Made by a program: the position numbers and the translations under genes. Below the pieces are notes generated by a model that did no database searches, was not told where the DNA came from, and saw only the letters and a program-made list of their open reading frames with translations. DNA of 64,000 nt from Liolophura sinensis (taxonomy: Eukaryota; Mollusca; Polyplacophora; Chitonida; Chitonidae): assembly GCF_032854445.1 (NCBI RefSeq), contig NC_088300.1:13239191-13303190 (forward strand), written 5' to 3'. This document shows, piece after piece, positions 12,484 to 23,450 of the stretch (its first letter is position 1; every line of letters begins with the position of its first letter).

Positions 12484-13847
12484 GCTTTATGTAAAAGTTT
12501 ATTACATTTTGCAAAATCCAGATTTGATGCCGGCTAGCTGGAAAAGAAATCAATACTAGAAAATGTTGGGTATATTGAGGTGTCCGTCAGAGTAACACTA
12601 TCTTCAGCACATGCCATCGAATACAATTTGTCACCAATAAGAACGGCTGAATGGTTGACAGAAATGACATTAGATCAGATACAAGATCTATACCTATTTA
12701 CCCCAAAAGAAGCTTACGTCAAACGTCATTTATCCGAGTTCACTTATAAAACTGGCTGCCGAGAAAATTCTGCTATACGTGTTTATTTGTCTCATCGGTG
12801 TCAGCGTAAATACAGCTCAACCGACCACAGAAAATTTATGTTTTCCATTAATGCACTATCATGTAACGTCAAGCCTGTTTCTGATTCTCTACCTTCCTCA
12901 GTTATTTTATTTTATGGGTATTTATCCACAAATATATCGAACCAAATACATGTATCCACAGCTTACCTTCGGTATAAGAAAGAGATGCTAGAAATTATGT
13001 ATCATGAGGTGTTTAATGTGAATGTTTGTAGGAGATGATTTTGTCTGGTAGAAATTTTCAAAGCAAAATATTTGGCGCCAAATGAATTCCAAGGCAGCAC
13101 GGATTAAAGCATGATAATGATTTCAGTGGCTTCCCTTTAAACATCTAATGATGTTTTCCCAGATAACGGAAGTACATGTTCAAATAAGCTATGAGATTAA
13201 ATTTCAGCTTTCTCAGAATGGTAGAACATTCTACTGAAAGATCCATATTTCATTTCACATCGTTCGCAGATTGCCAAATCGACCGAACATCCATAGCTCG
13301 TGTGGACACGTGACTGTCTGTAATCCTTAAGACGAGGACGTTAAAATGTGTTATTGAGCACCATGAACACAGCTGACATAGTGACTGAAGACCGACAAGG
13401 TGAAGACGTTCAATCTCATTACGCTTTATGGATTTATCCTTTATTTACGTTTCCTTTGGAAAAAAACAGAAATACATATTCTGAAGATGTTATGAATGAA
13501 ATATCAATTAATATTGACATGTAATTAATCGTTGTATGCAATGCCTTCCTTAGAGTATAAAATATGGAGATGTGAATGGTTTAAGTCTACTTGTTAGCAT
13601 TCAGATCGCCTCATTAGGACTAATGTCCTAGCGTTTCCCGAGGCACTTCCTTTGCGTAAACTTCCACACAGTAAAATGTACATCTCTCAGAAAGCCGATC
13701 AGGTATATACACTATCATTGTGATACTTGTGTAGCAAGTACTGGTCACGATATGCTGGACGAAGCCCTCAAGGAAGTCCATTACCAGTAAAATGTCATTC
13801 CCAACACGCATGTTGTAGACGATGCGAACATTACGTTGTAGCGTAAG
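12484..13847. repeat. Right part of U unit 3
   Basis: Collinear with 7906-8900 (12487-12760, 12900-13020, 13590-13810) and with 2240-2600 (13050-13400). A 152-codon plus-strand frame runs from 12580 to 13038. Part of it aligns without gaps to the 98-codon frame at 7892, but upstream it has a TAG in place of a sense codon and no domain is recognisable. It is treated here as part of the repeat, not as a gene. Confidence 0.6.
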
Positions 13848-14689
13848 TGTTAGGGTACCACTATCGGAGAATAAAGATTAGAAACAACTGGCTTGTTCAA
13901 CTCTCAGATAAGCGATGGATCTTACACAAGATCAAACAAAGAAACACGAAGGCGCTTGAATAAGATCAATACATATACTTGAACAAAATAGACAAATAGT
14001 ACAACTGACAATAAAACACAAAATAATACAAATAATTACAAAAACACATAGTCTCTTCCTGATGACAGCGTCCAAATTGGGATGAAATATCTCCGCTTCC
14101 AAAGGCGAGTCAGCCCACGCAAATATAAACCCACAAATAAGGGGAATTCCCCAATAGAAGGATGACAGTCATATTAGTGACAAGCTCTAGTGGGCACGGC
14201 ACGCTGACGATGGTTATCACCACAACTGCCTGTGAAGGTGTAACTTCTCAGAGCGGGCGGGTTGACAATAGTGCCCGTGATGCGATGTATGTTTCACTCC
14301 TCGGAAATACACACAAAGTCACTTTGAGGGTAAACTGGGATGAAATGTAAGTAATCGCACAAAGAAACCATGAGCGATACAAGCTCCAAAATAATGTCTC
14401 AAAAATATAGCAAAAGGCGAAACATAAGCTCACAAAGTGCTCTATACAGAAAATTGAGTACTAATTGCTTGAAAGCCGACGTCTCCAAACCTAGCAAAAG
14501 TATATTTGCTTTAATATACGTCATATTTATAGACGGATGGTTTGATTGTAAATATCTTTACAACACCGATACATATTTCCAGAAAGTATACACTATGTAC
14601 AATGACACAAAACTCATAAACTCCGAAGCCTCGAGGACGATCGACTAAAAACCAAAAAAATACAATATTTAAAGACGAGCTTTGTAACA
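13848..14689 (-). mobile_element. Probable solo LTR, minus orientation
   Basis: On the minus strand it starts TGTTACAAAG and ends CCTAACA, with a TATAAATA box about 160 bases from the start. Flanks 13760-13847 and 14690-14740 together align with the uninterrupted U1 sequence at about 3765-3850 (the CATTTTGA and TAACATGCACATGATG words), so this segment is an insertion relative to that sister unit. Target duplication is unclear (flanks GTAAG and GTACA). No PBS, PPT or coding core is present. Confidence 0.6.
14524..14531 (-). promoter_or_regulatory. TATA box of the minus-strand LTR
   Basis: TATAAATA on the minus strand, placed as in the other two LTRs of the window. Confidence 0.4.
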
Positions 14690-17600
14690 GTACATAAACA
14701 TTTTGAGCAATGTCCGGTTAACATGCACATGATGAGCGCCCTTAAATCAAAAATCCATAGGCGTCGAAGACTGAAGACCCTACGACTTCCTCGCACCAAC
14801 TTTTATTAATAGGCTGTTAATCACCAATTACTACATAAAAGAGAAAATATTCGTCAGCAAGACTTTTAGTCCTGATCAAAAAATGAGAGACAAAAAATGA
14901 TAATAATCTAAAGTATATTTATTTACGGTTATACCATGGTTGTCAGTTATCGGGTCGTAAACATTTCTGTTACACAAGGGGAAGAGGTGTATCCCTGATT
15001 AAGCAATAAGAGGAAATAACGGAGCGTATATCTGAATCGGCTAAAATTTGTATAAGAATTGCCTCACTGAAGGATATAATAAAATTTTGAAATTAAACAA
15101 AGCACTTTGCTGCGTTACTGGGATCTCATTCATGAATCCGTTTCAACACTAACTCATTTTACTCCGTTCTACCTTAAAATATTATTATGAGCGGTAGTGG
15201 CTACATTAATGTCGGAAATTTGACACTATGGAGATAAATATATAGGCCTATAGGCCAATAAGTCTCCTCACTGCAATATCAGTGACAATATCGGGTGAAT
15301 TGTAAGCTAAAAGTTGAGTTTTGATAGGCGAATCTCTTTACGCGTTACCTTGTTCGCTGTGCGAAGGTGCAGAAATCCGACAATGTATTTAATTTGCTAA
15401 TGCTCACGCTTCCACAGCTAAGAGGTGTCAGGAGAGCGGAAAAAGACCATATTTGTGACGGTTTTGTTGGTAAAAAGGAATAGCCAGTAGTAAAAGAAAG
15501 GTTTTGCCGTCAAGTTTAGTTCCGTGACAAAGATGTTAGCAGGAAATAAAACGTATTTTAGTGAACTATTTAGGTGTTTTTCACGACTACATTTGGACTG
15601 ACTAACATCAGACGGAACACGCATAAAAGTATATATTGAAACATTTCCTAAGACAGATACATGTAAAAGGTTTGAAAGCTCTTAATAGTCAGCACAATTT
15701 GCACTTGGCAAGTTTTCGCTGTAAACTGGGAGCCACCAGTCCTCCACGTGGGTACTTATATTTGCTACTGTTGGTTTCCTGATTTGATTCAAACTGATTG
15801 ATTCACTTTCATTACTTTGAAATGCACTTTAAAGGCCATATCTAGCTACACCAAACAGTGTAAAGAATGCTCAGCAGTTTCGTGCGTGGTATGTTTATTT
15901 TTTCAAGTACAACTTGGCACGAACAACGGATGTGCGTGACAAACATATCCACAGGCAGCCAACAAAGACGTATTAGTTGAAAGATATTTAAACCACAAAG
16001 AGAGACTTAAAAGCTTTATATAAGGTAACGCCAACTGTGAAGATCGGTAGTTTTTTATGGAAAGGAAAGTACCTGTACACTGGCAAATGTTCATCTTAAA
16101 AGTTATGGAAACCTTATGTTCCCTTTATCTGTCTTGTTGCTTTTTTTGATTTAAAGACAGGGCTCAAAAGCCCTTTTGGATTATAGCTGTTCCTGGTTGC
16201 CAAAAATTGTGTTATGGCATTGATTCTTTGAGCTCCCAGACAACCCGTGGAGTGACCGACGGGCATAAACAGTGGCTTCATTGATCTCCTGTAGGACAGG
16301 AGTGTTTCATATATCTTGGTTAACGCAGAGCTTTCTGGGTATTTATAGACTAAATGTCAGGGCAACACTTGTGCTGAAACTTCACTGCTGCTTTTTTAAC
16401 AGAAATTGTCATTGAACACCAACTTTGATAACTATGTGTTGTGTGCGTCTACATCGGCTTACCGTGCTCGTGGTAAGTGTTATTATTATTTTTAAATGGA
16501 GCAATGTGGAATTAATCTTTATACAAAGTAAGTCTTAATTGAAAGGGTTGATACTGGTGCTGTCACGATATTTATTTCTACATTAGAGTTGGCAGGGGTA
16601 ATAGAGGTCTGAAAACCAATACACAAAATATTGATCTTGACGTACACATTGTTCCCTCGATGGCGACCATCGTTCGAATTATTGACTCTTGTGTCAAAAT
16701 AGATTTTTCTTTATTTCATTTGTCTGGTTTATAACATCGTTTCATGACCAACGGCTGTTTCAGTGCAGTTTGGTCGAGCAATATATGTGGATCCGTTAGG
16801 CCATTAAAATTATATTATTTTCCGACTATTCATTCATTACAATTTAAGCATTCCGATGACTTGGGTAAAACCTACATTTGAAAACTACTGCAGCTTTGGG
16901 TTCTTTTGTGACGAAGACAAAGCTATTACTAAGGTAAAATGTTACTATATTTGGAAGAATTTTAATCTGATACCAAAAAGCTGAAAAAGAAATCACAAAA
17001 AGTGGGGAAAATTTGATTAAATCGGAAATAAAATCCAATATGCGCCCATTCAGCGTTAAAGAAGCTCGGTCCGCTTCGTTTCTCCCAAAGAAGATTTTCT
17101 GAGAGCGTCGTTTATAACATGTGGGTCTTCCAAAAGCCCACTTTTAATTAACATCTAGCTTTGTTTTTTACATCCTCTACCAGATTGACTTTTTATATTG
17201 ATCCACGAATATGTCAAATCAAAACTCTGTAGTTTTCCTTCGGTATTGGAAAGGGACACCTGTATTTATTTGATTGGTGTTTTACGCCATTCTCAAGAAT
17301 AATTTAATTAAACGATGGCGGACAGCATTACGGTGGGAGGAAACCGCGCAGAGCCCTATGTGATTGGTGTTTTTCGCCGTACTCAAGAATATTTCAATTG
17401 TACGATGGCGGATGAAAATTTTATTTTGATCTATAACAAATTTTATATTATTTTCTTCACTTCAAGTATCTAAATTTATGTTAATACATAAAAAGCAATA
17501 AACACCTTCTACTATTGGTTTCAGCCCCTCACAACGGCACATTACCATCAATCCATATCACGTTTAACATTCCAAGAAGATTGCCAAATGGACAGGACTT

Positions 17601-17756
17601 CTACAGACTATCTATAATCCTCAAGGGGAGGGGTTAAAATATCTGTTCATGTTGTTTAGCATTTTGTGACAAAAAGCGGGCGCCAAAGCCTGTGTGACTG
17701 TTTACGTCGAAGACCACCAGTCTTGCGCCAATATGGTTTACATCACACATTGAAAA
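14690..17756. repeat. U unit 4, no gene
   Basis: 14925-14960 matches 390-420; 15030-15220 matches 4080-4280 and 9480-9540; 15400-15630 matches 780-1000 and 9765-9990; 16100-16170 is a short C-module copy (GGAAACCTTATGTTCC); 16920-17050 matches 7900-7990 and 12480-12570; 17180-17262 matches 8190-8280; 17500-17640 matches 2400-2530 and 13230-13350. The unit is interrupted by SINE fragments at 17264. Only short random frames are present. Confidence 0.6.
17264..17412 (-). mobile_element. Two abutting SINE family 1 tail fragments
   Basis: On the minus strand two partial copies lie head to tail. 17264-17358 carries the AAATA tail, AAACACCAATCAAATA and a GGTTTCCTCCCACC variant. 17359-17412 repeats the terminal TTGAGTACGGCG segment. 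The second copy is severely truncated. Confidence 0.75.
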
Positions 17757-17812
17757 GTTCATCGGTAACTTGCCATTGAAGGTTGATTTACCTCGCGCCC
17801 TTCGGGTTCCAT
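17757..17812 (+). mobile_element. SINE family 3 fragment
   Basis: GTTCATCGGTAACTTGCC followed by TTGATTTACCTCGCGCCC resembles the family 3 cores at 28150, 32040, 35030, 52045 and 59716. An AAATAAATAAAT tail at 17904-17930 may belong to it, but the sequence between does not match. Confidence 0.5.
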
Positions 17813-18030
17813 CACATACAAAAATATTTTATGAACATTTACTATCAATATTTCTATGTTGGGAAACTTCAAATGTTTCGTTACATTGACAGCTATTTGT
17901 TTTAAATCAACCAATCAAATAAATAAATCATACGAGCTTTATACTGATTATTATAATTTTAGTCTTTTACCCGGGTGATAGAAGTAGTAACTGTAGACTG
18001 TGTGAAATGGTTCTACTTTTGCTACTTTTA

Positions 18031-18224
18031 CCTCCTTGATCTGACGCCTGGCTCTCTCAGTAGCTTCTCTCTCACCAATGCAATAACTCTGAAGTGAAGT
18101 CCAGCTGATGCTGTCTTCCTCTCTCGTCGTAGATGGGAAGGTTTTTCCAGCAACCTGCGGATGGTCATGAGTCATGAGAAATATTCCCGAGAACTTTGTA
18201 AAACTCAAATCAAATAAATATATT
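18031..18224 (+). mobile_element. SINE family 1, internally deleted copy
   Basis: The head (TCTCTCACCAATGC), the GAAGTCCAGCTGATGCTG segment and GGGAAGG...CCAGCAACCTGCGGATGG are present. It then skips the GGTTTCCTCCCACC portion and ends AAACTCAAATCAAATAAATA. The minus-strand 85-codon frame over it is spurious. Confidence 0.8.
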
Positions 18225-18436
18225 TAACATAAATTTGAAATAAAATCTGACTAAACTATATGGTACAGGAGATGTTCAGCAGGACTCCGCATAACATAAT
18301 CTCCTCAAGTATAAACTAACTTGCCTCAAAACACGGATTTTCGTGACAGGTATTTTCATCAGGAGCCATCAAAATGTATTGGATCAAAGTTGTTTGATCT
18401 CCTTGTAATACAATTAATGAATGCATATTAGCTATG

Positions 18437-18484
18437 CTAATATGGTGTTAAACAACAAATCAATCAAATAAAATAAATAAATAA
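18437..18484 (+). mobile_element. 48-bp SINE tail insertion with perfect target-site duplication
   Basis: Only the last few bases of a SINE (GGTGTTAAACAACAAATCAA then AAATA repeats) are present, flanked by the identical 12-mer ATATTAGCTATG at 18425-18436 and 18485-18496. Extreme 5' truncation by target-primed reverse transcription explains it. Confidence 0.85.
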
Positions 18485-18824
18485 ATATTAGCTATGTTTT
18501 GTAAGGCGTACATGAACCCTGAAAAGTTATTCACTTTTGACGTTTATTTGCTTTTAATGGTGAGTTTTAACTTTTGGTTACCACAACCTGAAACATGGGT
18601 CAGAGAACAGCTACATTCTTACTTTCGGTTGTAAAGTTTTACTCATAATTTTAGTCTTTTGACAAGGGCATGGAATTGTTCGGTGCAAATTGCATGTACT
18701 GCTTAGAAACATTTCACCCCTCATAGACTTCACCTGGAGTTATCGTCTAGGACGTGTATTCGTGTAGGAATATCCAATACGTCCTGACATTGCACGTATC
18801 TTCTCAATCCTTAGTAATCTCATC

Positions 18825-19120
18825 ACGGACAACGGATGTGCGTGAGAGGTATATTCACACGCAGCCAACAAAATGCATTAGATCAAGGCTTTTTGATCTG
18901 TAAAACACATTAAAACAAGGAGAGTCTTCCAATAAAAAGTCTAAACCCAATTAGACAATGTTATCTCAAAGAACTTACTTTGAAAATGGCTCTTGCAGTC
19001 AGGAAGGTGTGTTTAATGATAACTGCTGATTGAATCTTGCCACACTGAGCGTGATGGAAGCCTTATGTTGCCTGCAACCATCTTTCTACTTTCTTTTGAT
19101 GTAAAAGACAGTGCGCAAAA
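18825..19120. repeat. Duplicated block with C-module start
   Basis: ACGGATGTGCGTGA...CAGCCAACAAA recurs at 15925-15970, and a decayed version with GGATCAAAG.TGTTTGATCT lies at 18340-18400. 19005-19120 (GTTTAATGATAACTGC, CACACTGAGCGTGATGGAA) is another early copy of the C module found at 11590 and 28500-43100. No open frame is maintained. Confidence 0.6.
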
Positions 19121-19433
19121 AAATGGATATGGAGGTCTCTGACATAAAAAGTTGTTCTTTGTGATAGTGAGTTGGCTGACTGCCGCTAGAGCAAAATCAG
19201 TAGTGGTAACGCAGATAGCCTAGGATTGAAGTTTATTATAGATATGTGTTAGGATAGCGCATTCACGTGTTCGTCGGCATCTCAAAGCTCAGTTCATATT
19301 TCTGCTGAACCTCATCGATTTCTGTTTAAACCCCGATCATCATATCTTCTTCGGATAAGATATTTAGTCAGTGTTAAGCCTTAATCTCATATACGTTAAT
19401 TAAGGCAGTCACGTTCTTCAAAACTCCGTCTTG

Positions 19434-19740
19434 AAGACTTGCTACCTTCATGCAAAGTGTTTCACCAAGAGACTAGGTACTTTCCAGAAAAATGTTGGGC
19501 CAAAAATTGGTTGCCTTCATGCAAACGTTGGGCAAAGAGACTAGTGACCTTCATACAAAACATTGGGCAAAAGACTGGCTACCTTTAGGCAAGGCCTCTA
19601 ACTAAGAGACGGGTTACCTTCATGCAAAACGTTGGGCAAAGAGACTGATTACCTTCATGCAAAACGCTGGGCAAAGAGACTGGTTACCTTGCCTTTAACC
19701 AAGATAGTGGCTACCTTCATGCAAGGCATTTAACCAAGGA
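19434..19740. repeat. Minisatellite, about 35-bp unit
   Basis: Eight or so degenerate units of the form GGTTACCTTCATGCAAAACG plus TTGGGCAAAGAGACT. The last units are shortened and replaced by a TTTAACCAAG variant. Nothing suggests a CRISPR array: the units are contiguous with no spacers. Confidence 0.85.
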
Positions 19741-21270
19741 ACCTTGCAATGCAATGCATAAATATTCCAAAGCAGCAAGAGTACCAACAAAAGACAATTA
19801 CACTGGCCATAGTCACCACAGTTTTCACATTAATTCTTTCTATTAGGGTTTTTGAATCGGGGGCTATAAAAATATGTGACAACCTACCTTGCTCACTTAT
19901 TTAAGCAAACCTTCAGTTCTTCTTAGAAAACGAAAATCAGTTATATTGTACGTGGTGTGCTAGGAAACAGGCTGAAACGAATTTCGTCCAGTTTTTAGAC
20001 ACTGTCCCGGAAACATGATTGCCAGCCTCAACTAAAAGTAAACGGTAGTGTTTCGCAGCTAAGCGTCCTTGTCCAAGAAAGTCATGATATCAATCTGTGG
20101 CTGGGTGAAACTGACTTTAGCCGGTTGGGTTAAAGGCCTTTGGTTCAATAATTTATTTATTTTTTAATTGTTATTTAAAGCTATACCCAAGAATGTTTCA
20201 GTTCCCGGAGTAAGCGTAACCCAATGGCTAGGCGTTGTATATTTATTAGAATTAGAACTTAGGGTTGAATTCTAGCATGGTACACGATATAAATTCTGAT
20301 TTCACTCTGTTCCCTAGAACATATCTTGCGTCTTTCCAACATCATTGAAAACTGTCGAATGCTTCTTTTTGCATGATTTTTTTGTAGAATACATAGTTTT
20401 TTTTAGTTCTTGGGTGTTTTGTGTTATATGTCGTTTTGGGAATAGGCCTTGCGATTATTGACCTGGAACGTCATTATTGGTTGAAGGCTGGTATACGAAT
20501 GTCGACGCATAGATTAGATAAAACACTTCAAGAATTCTTCTCCATATACTAGTAATACTAACCGCTGTCGTAAAAGTGACAAATTCGTGAGTATGATATT
20601 AAAACAAAATCAAGTAAAATCAGATCAGCATATTAACCTAATTACTCCGGCTTACTGCATGCACCTGTAGAAGATTTCCTGAATACTGATACCATTGAAA
20701 ACATTTGAAAATAATGCAGCAAACGAGACATAACAACAGTTGTGCGACATTTGCCCGTGGCGCATAGACATGTTCTCTTAAAGAACGCGGAAACCTTCGT
20801 ATAGACGGAAATGGCATATCTCGGGGACTTACTGGATACAGATGCTCATAAGGCCTGTGTGGTTTCCCAGAAGACTGGACCAGCTGTAATAATCCCCTGG
20901 GCATGTGGCATTTTTACGACCCTATATACTATCTATGTACATGTTATTACAGGGGTTCAGTCACAGAGATGTCACAGAGATGATTAATTAAATGATTAAT
21001 TTCATTTATCTCATATCTCATTTCTCATATCTAATTCTCCATTAACGATGTGCGAGAGTTCACATGTTGCCGATTAACTACACATTTAATACATTGTATT
21101 ATGCTACATAAAACTACAAAAGGTTCGTAGATGTATGCATTCAGTTGCTTTTCTACTGAGTTCCTCTACTTAACACGTTTTTATTTTTTATCTAGATTTG
21201 ATTGCTTTTCAACCGACTTCTCGCTAAAGCAGTTATACTATTTAGATTTTCGAGTTCTTCTCCTTAAAGC
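19741..21270. other. Mostly featureless; contains one stray U block
   Basis: 20280-20520 is a copy of 1010-1270, sharing CATCATTGAAAACTG-like and CTTGCGATTATTGACC-like words. The 88-codon minus frame at 20638-20904 has no recognisable domain and no sister copy, so it is not called. Nothing else is supported. Confidence 0.5.
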
Positions 21271-21754
21271 AAAAGAAAGCTGAAATATGAAGTAAGGCTC
21301 ATCATACAGGCAACTGAAAACTATGCGTAAAAATACTTTCATTTATTTTTTAGATTTTTGTCAAAAGTGTTGAAAGTCACTCAATTATTTACGTTCCATG
21401 GTGGGTTTGTTGTCCATACTGACGGTATTTAGTAACTCTGACGTCACATCACCCTTTTCCCTGATGTTCACCAGAAGGAAAGAATTTTTTAGAGCATTAT
21501 ATCAGTAATCTTTTACTCATGGGTTAAACGAGTTATTACAACATTTAATGTCGTGATTGGAGGAGGCATAACCTTCTGTGACGTCAGAGTTCCTAAATTC
21601 TGATAGTATGCTCTTTAAAGCCCACCTTAGAATTTAAAGGTTAAATGGCTTTAATTCTCTTCATAAAAATCTAAAAAAATAAATAAAAGTATATTGATGC
21701 ATAGTTTTAAGTTGTCTGTATGATGAACCTTACTTAATATTTTAGCATTCTTTT
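21271..21754. mobile_element. Foldback (long inverted repeat) element
   Basis: Arms of about 176 bases, 21271-21446 and 21578-21754, are inverted copies with small indels around a spacer of about 131 bases. Matching words include AAGTAAGG.TCATCATACAG against CTGTATGATGAACCTTACTT, and AAAAATACTTT against the AAAGTATAT region. Both arms end at the spacer with TGACGTCA (21439-21446 and 21579-21586). No transposase lies inside, so it is a non-autonomous foldback or MITE-like element, or an inverted duplication. Outer target duplications were not identified. Confidence 0.75.
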
Positions 21755-22592
21755 AATTATGTTATCTAGCTTTTCACTCTCTTTCCAATCATATTCTCCT
21801 TTAACTCCTTTCCAGATTAATTTCTCATCAACTCAGAAATATTATTTACGTTTTCAATTGCTTTCTGGGAAAATTCTCTTTAAAACGCATACGTTATATT
21901 CAGGTAATCTATTCCTTTCCTAACCGCAGTCAGAGGATGCTGACCCGATCAGCGCGAACATAAACATCAAGTGTTAACTGTTAAATGTTCATGTTAAATG
22001 ATGCTATCATTACCAGAGATCGATGTCAGTCCTGTGTTATCAGAGTACAGCAAACTCCAATCCTACAAGATGGACGTCAGTGCCATCTATGTTGTCCTCT
22101 AAACATTTTACAGAGTATCTATATTTAAACATGCAGTGGAAATCCATTGGTTCAAGTACAATATTTGTTTCACATCAGAAATCCCCATAAATGTGAAAGT
22201 GGTGTTTTTGCTACCTGTTTTTAGATTAAACGAAATTACAGAGACAGTTGCAGGGACGATAAGTTTCCGTCCACGATGAAAGACCACACTATAAGAAATT
22301 CCACAAGATGCAAGATGTAAATGTGAAAAAAATTGCTCTGGTAGTTTAAAATAACCGCACATACGTGTAAAAGTTTTAACCGTCACAGCGCTTCTAACCC
22401 CGCTTTAATGTGCAAACCTGCAGAGGAATGGCGATACATACATTTTCATCAGGAGATTTTACAATATCAAAACCCATATGTTTTCTGATGGTCAAGGTTT
22501 TTACAGTGCTCTACCAACACTTCTACCATTAGCGAACACTCAAACTTAAATGTTATGAGCTCCTCCTTATTTCCTGCATGCAGCGATATCCA
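21755..22592. other. No feature seen
   Basis: AT-rich start, then unique sequence. A 92-codon minus frame at 22108-22386 is open but has no recognisable domain or start context. Confidence 0.5.
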
Positions 22593-22800
22593 TTAAGGAT
22601 TTAGATGTCCCACTGGTTTCGACCGTGCCATCGAGCAGAAAGCGGATAATCCATTTAATGTGTCATTTACGATGCCCCACAGGCGCCTAAGCGGTGGTGA
22701 AGCGGAAGAAACAAATGTGATCATCAACCAAGCAAGTACGTCACACAGATCGTCAAAATATGGTTTTAACGCCAATTCTACATTTAGGATCAATTTACAG

Positions 22801-23038
22801 GTTGAATGAGTACTAATTTCTCGCCAGATATGGATGGCTCAAAGCTAGCGAAAGATTTGGTTATCACTTTTCAACATCTCCTAATAGGACCGAAGAAAAA
22901 TTACGTTGATGGGGAACAATCCTTTACTTTGGAAATGTATCCACCTTCCCTTCATTTTAAAGATATAATGAAAGATTTACACCGAAGAAAACAAAATCAA
23001 AGCACCGACGACACTGTGATGATAGGCAAATGTCACAG
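22801..23038 (+). CDS. Possible coding exon, function unknown
   Basis: A TTTACAG acceptor-like site ends at 22800, an ATG follows at 22806 directly after an in-frame TGA, and the 77 codons read through to a CAG|GTAACC donor-like site at 23038/23039. The next in-frame codon after the donor is a stop. The peptide is hydrophilic and protein-like: MSTNFSPDMDGSKLAKDL, then a YVDGEQSFTLEMYPPS stretch, then the basic DLHRRKQNQS. I do not recognise a family. The first-coding-exon reading is inference. Against it, a decayed relative of its 3' end near 10.64-10.74 kb is not open, and no second exon was found. An overlapping minus-strand frame (22593-22793) is an alternative. Confidence 0.25.
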
Positions 23039-23278
23039 GTAACCGGTCACATACGGCATCTTGTAAGTTTTGCTCAGTTAGGGTTTTATTCTTACTGTTC
23101 ATTTCAATGCTTAAATTGTAGCGAACAACGCTTTCCGTATCATTATGACTGCAGCAGTAGCATTAAAGATATGCAGTGATGTTAACAGTAATTTATGCAA
23201 GAATATATCATAAAAAACACTTATTGCATAGAAAGCAAAGCAATTTGCTCTCTAACTACAAACCATTTAGTATGTACA

Positions 23279-23450
23279 TGGGCTTACTTGTATCGGTTTA
23301 CCACGTGTTGCTAGGTGCCGTAACTACGCGTGCTTTGCGAACCGACACCCGAATTGAGGATGTCGCCGATACAGCGAGTGCTGGATTCGAACCACTATAC
23401 CTCACTGGTAACAGAGAGATCGTCTTAGCTGGATCACTTATTCATCCTTC
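23279..23450 (-). mobile_element. tRNA-derived SINE or tRNA-like relic (different family)
   Basis: On the minus strand an A-box-like CCAGCTAAGACG (23421-23432) is followed at normal tRNA spacing by a perfect B box GGTTCGAATCC (23383-23393), then a body with no match to families 1-3. A full cloverleaf could not be drawn convincingly, so a functional tRNA gene is unlikely. The 3' limit is uncertain. Confidence 0.45.

Noticed and set aside
12580-13038. 152-codon plus-strand frame
   Set aside because: Part of the duplicated U unit; its sister copies do not keep the frame and no family is recognised. The gap-free stretch is reported as a finding instead.
19434-19740. Possible CRISPR-like array (also considered at 11806)
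   Set aside because: Units are contiguous with no unique spacers, and the genome is clearly eukaryotic.
22593-22793. Minus-strand 66-codon frame beside the exon candidate
   Set aside because: Protein-like in places but overlaps the better supported plus-strand candidate, starts without ATG, and lacks splice signals that I could define.
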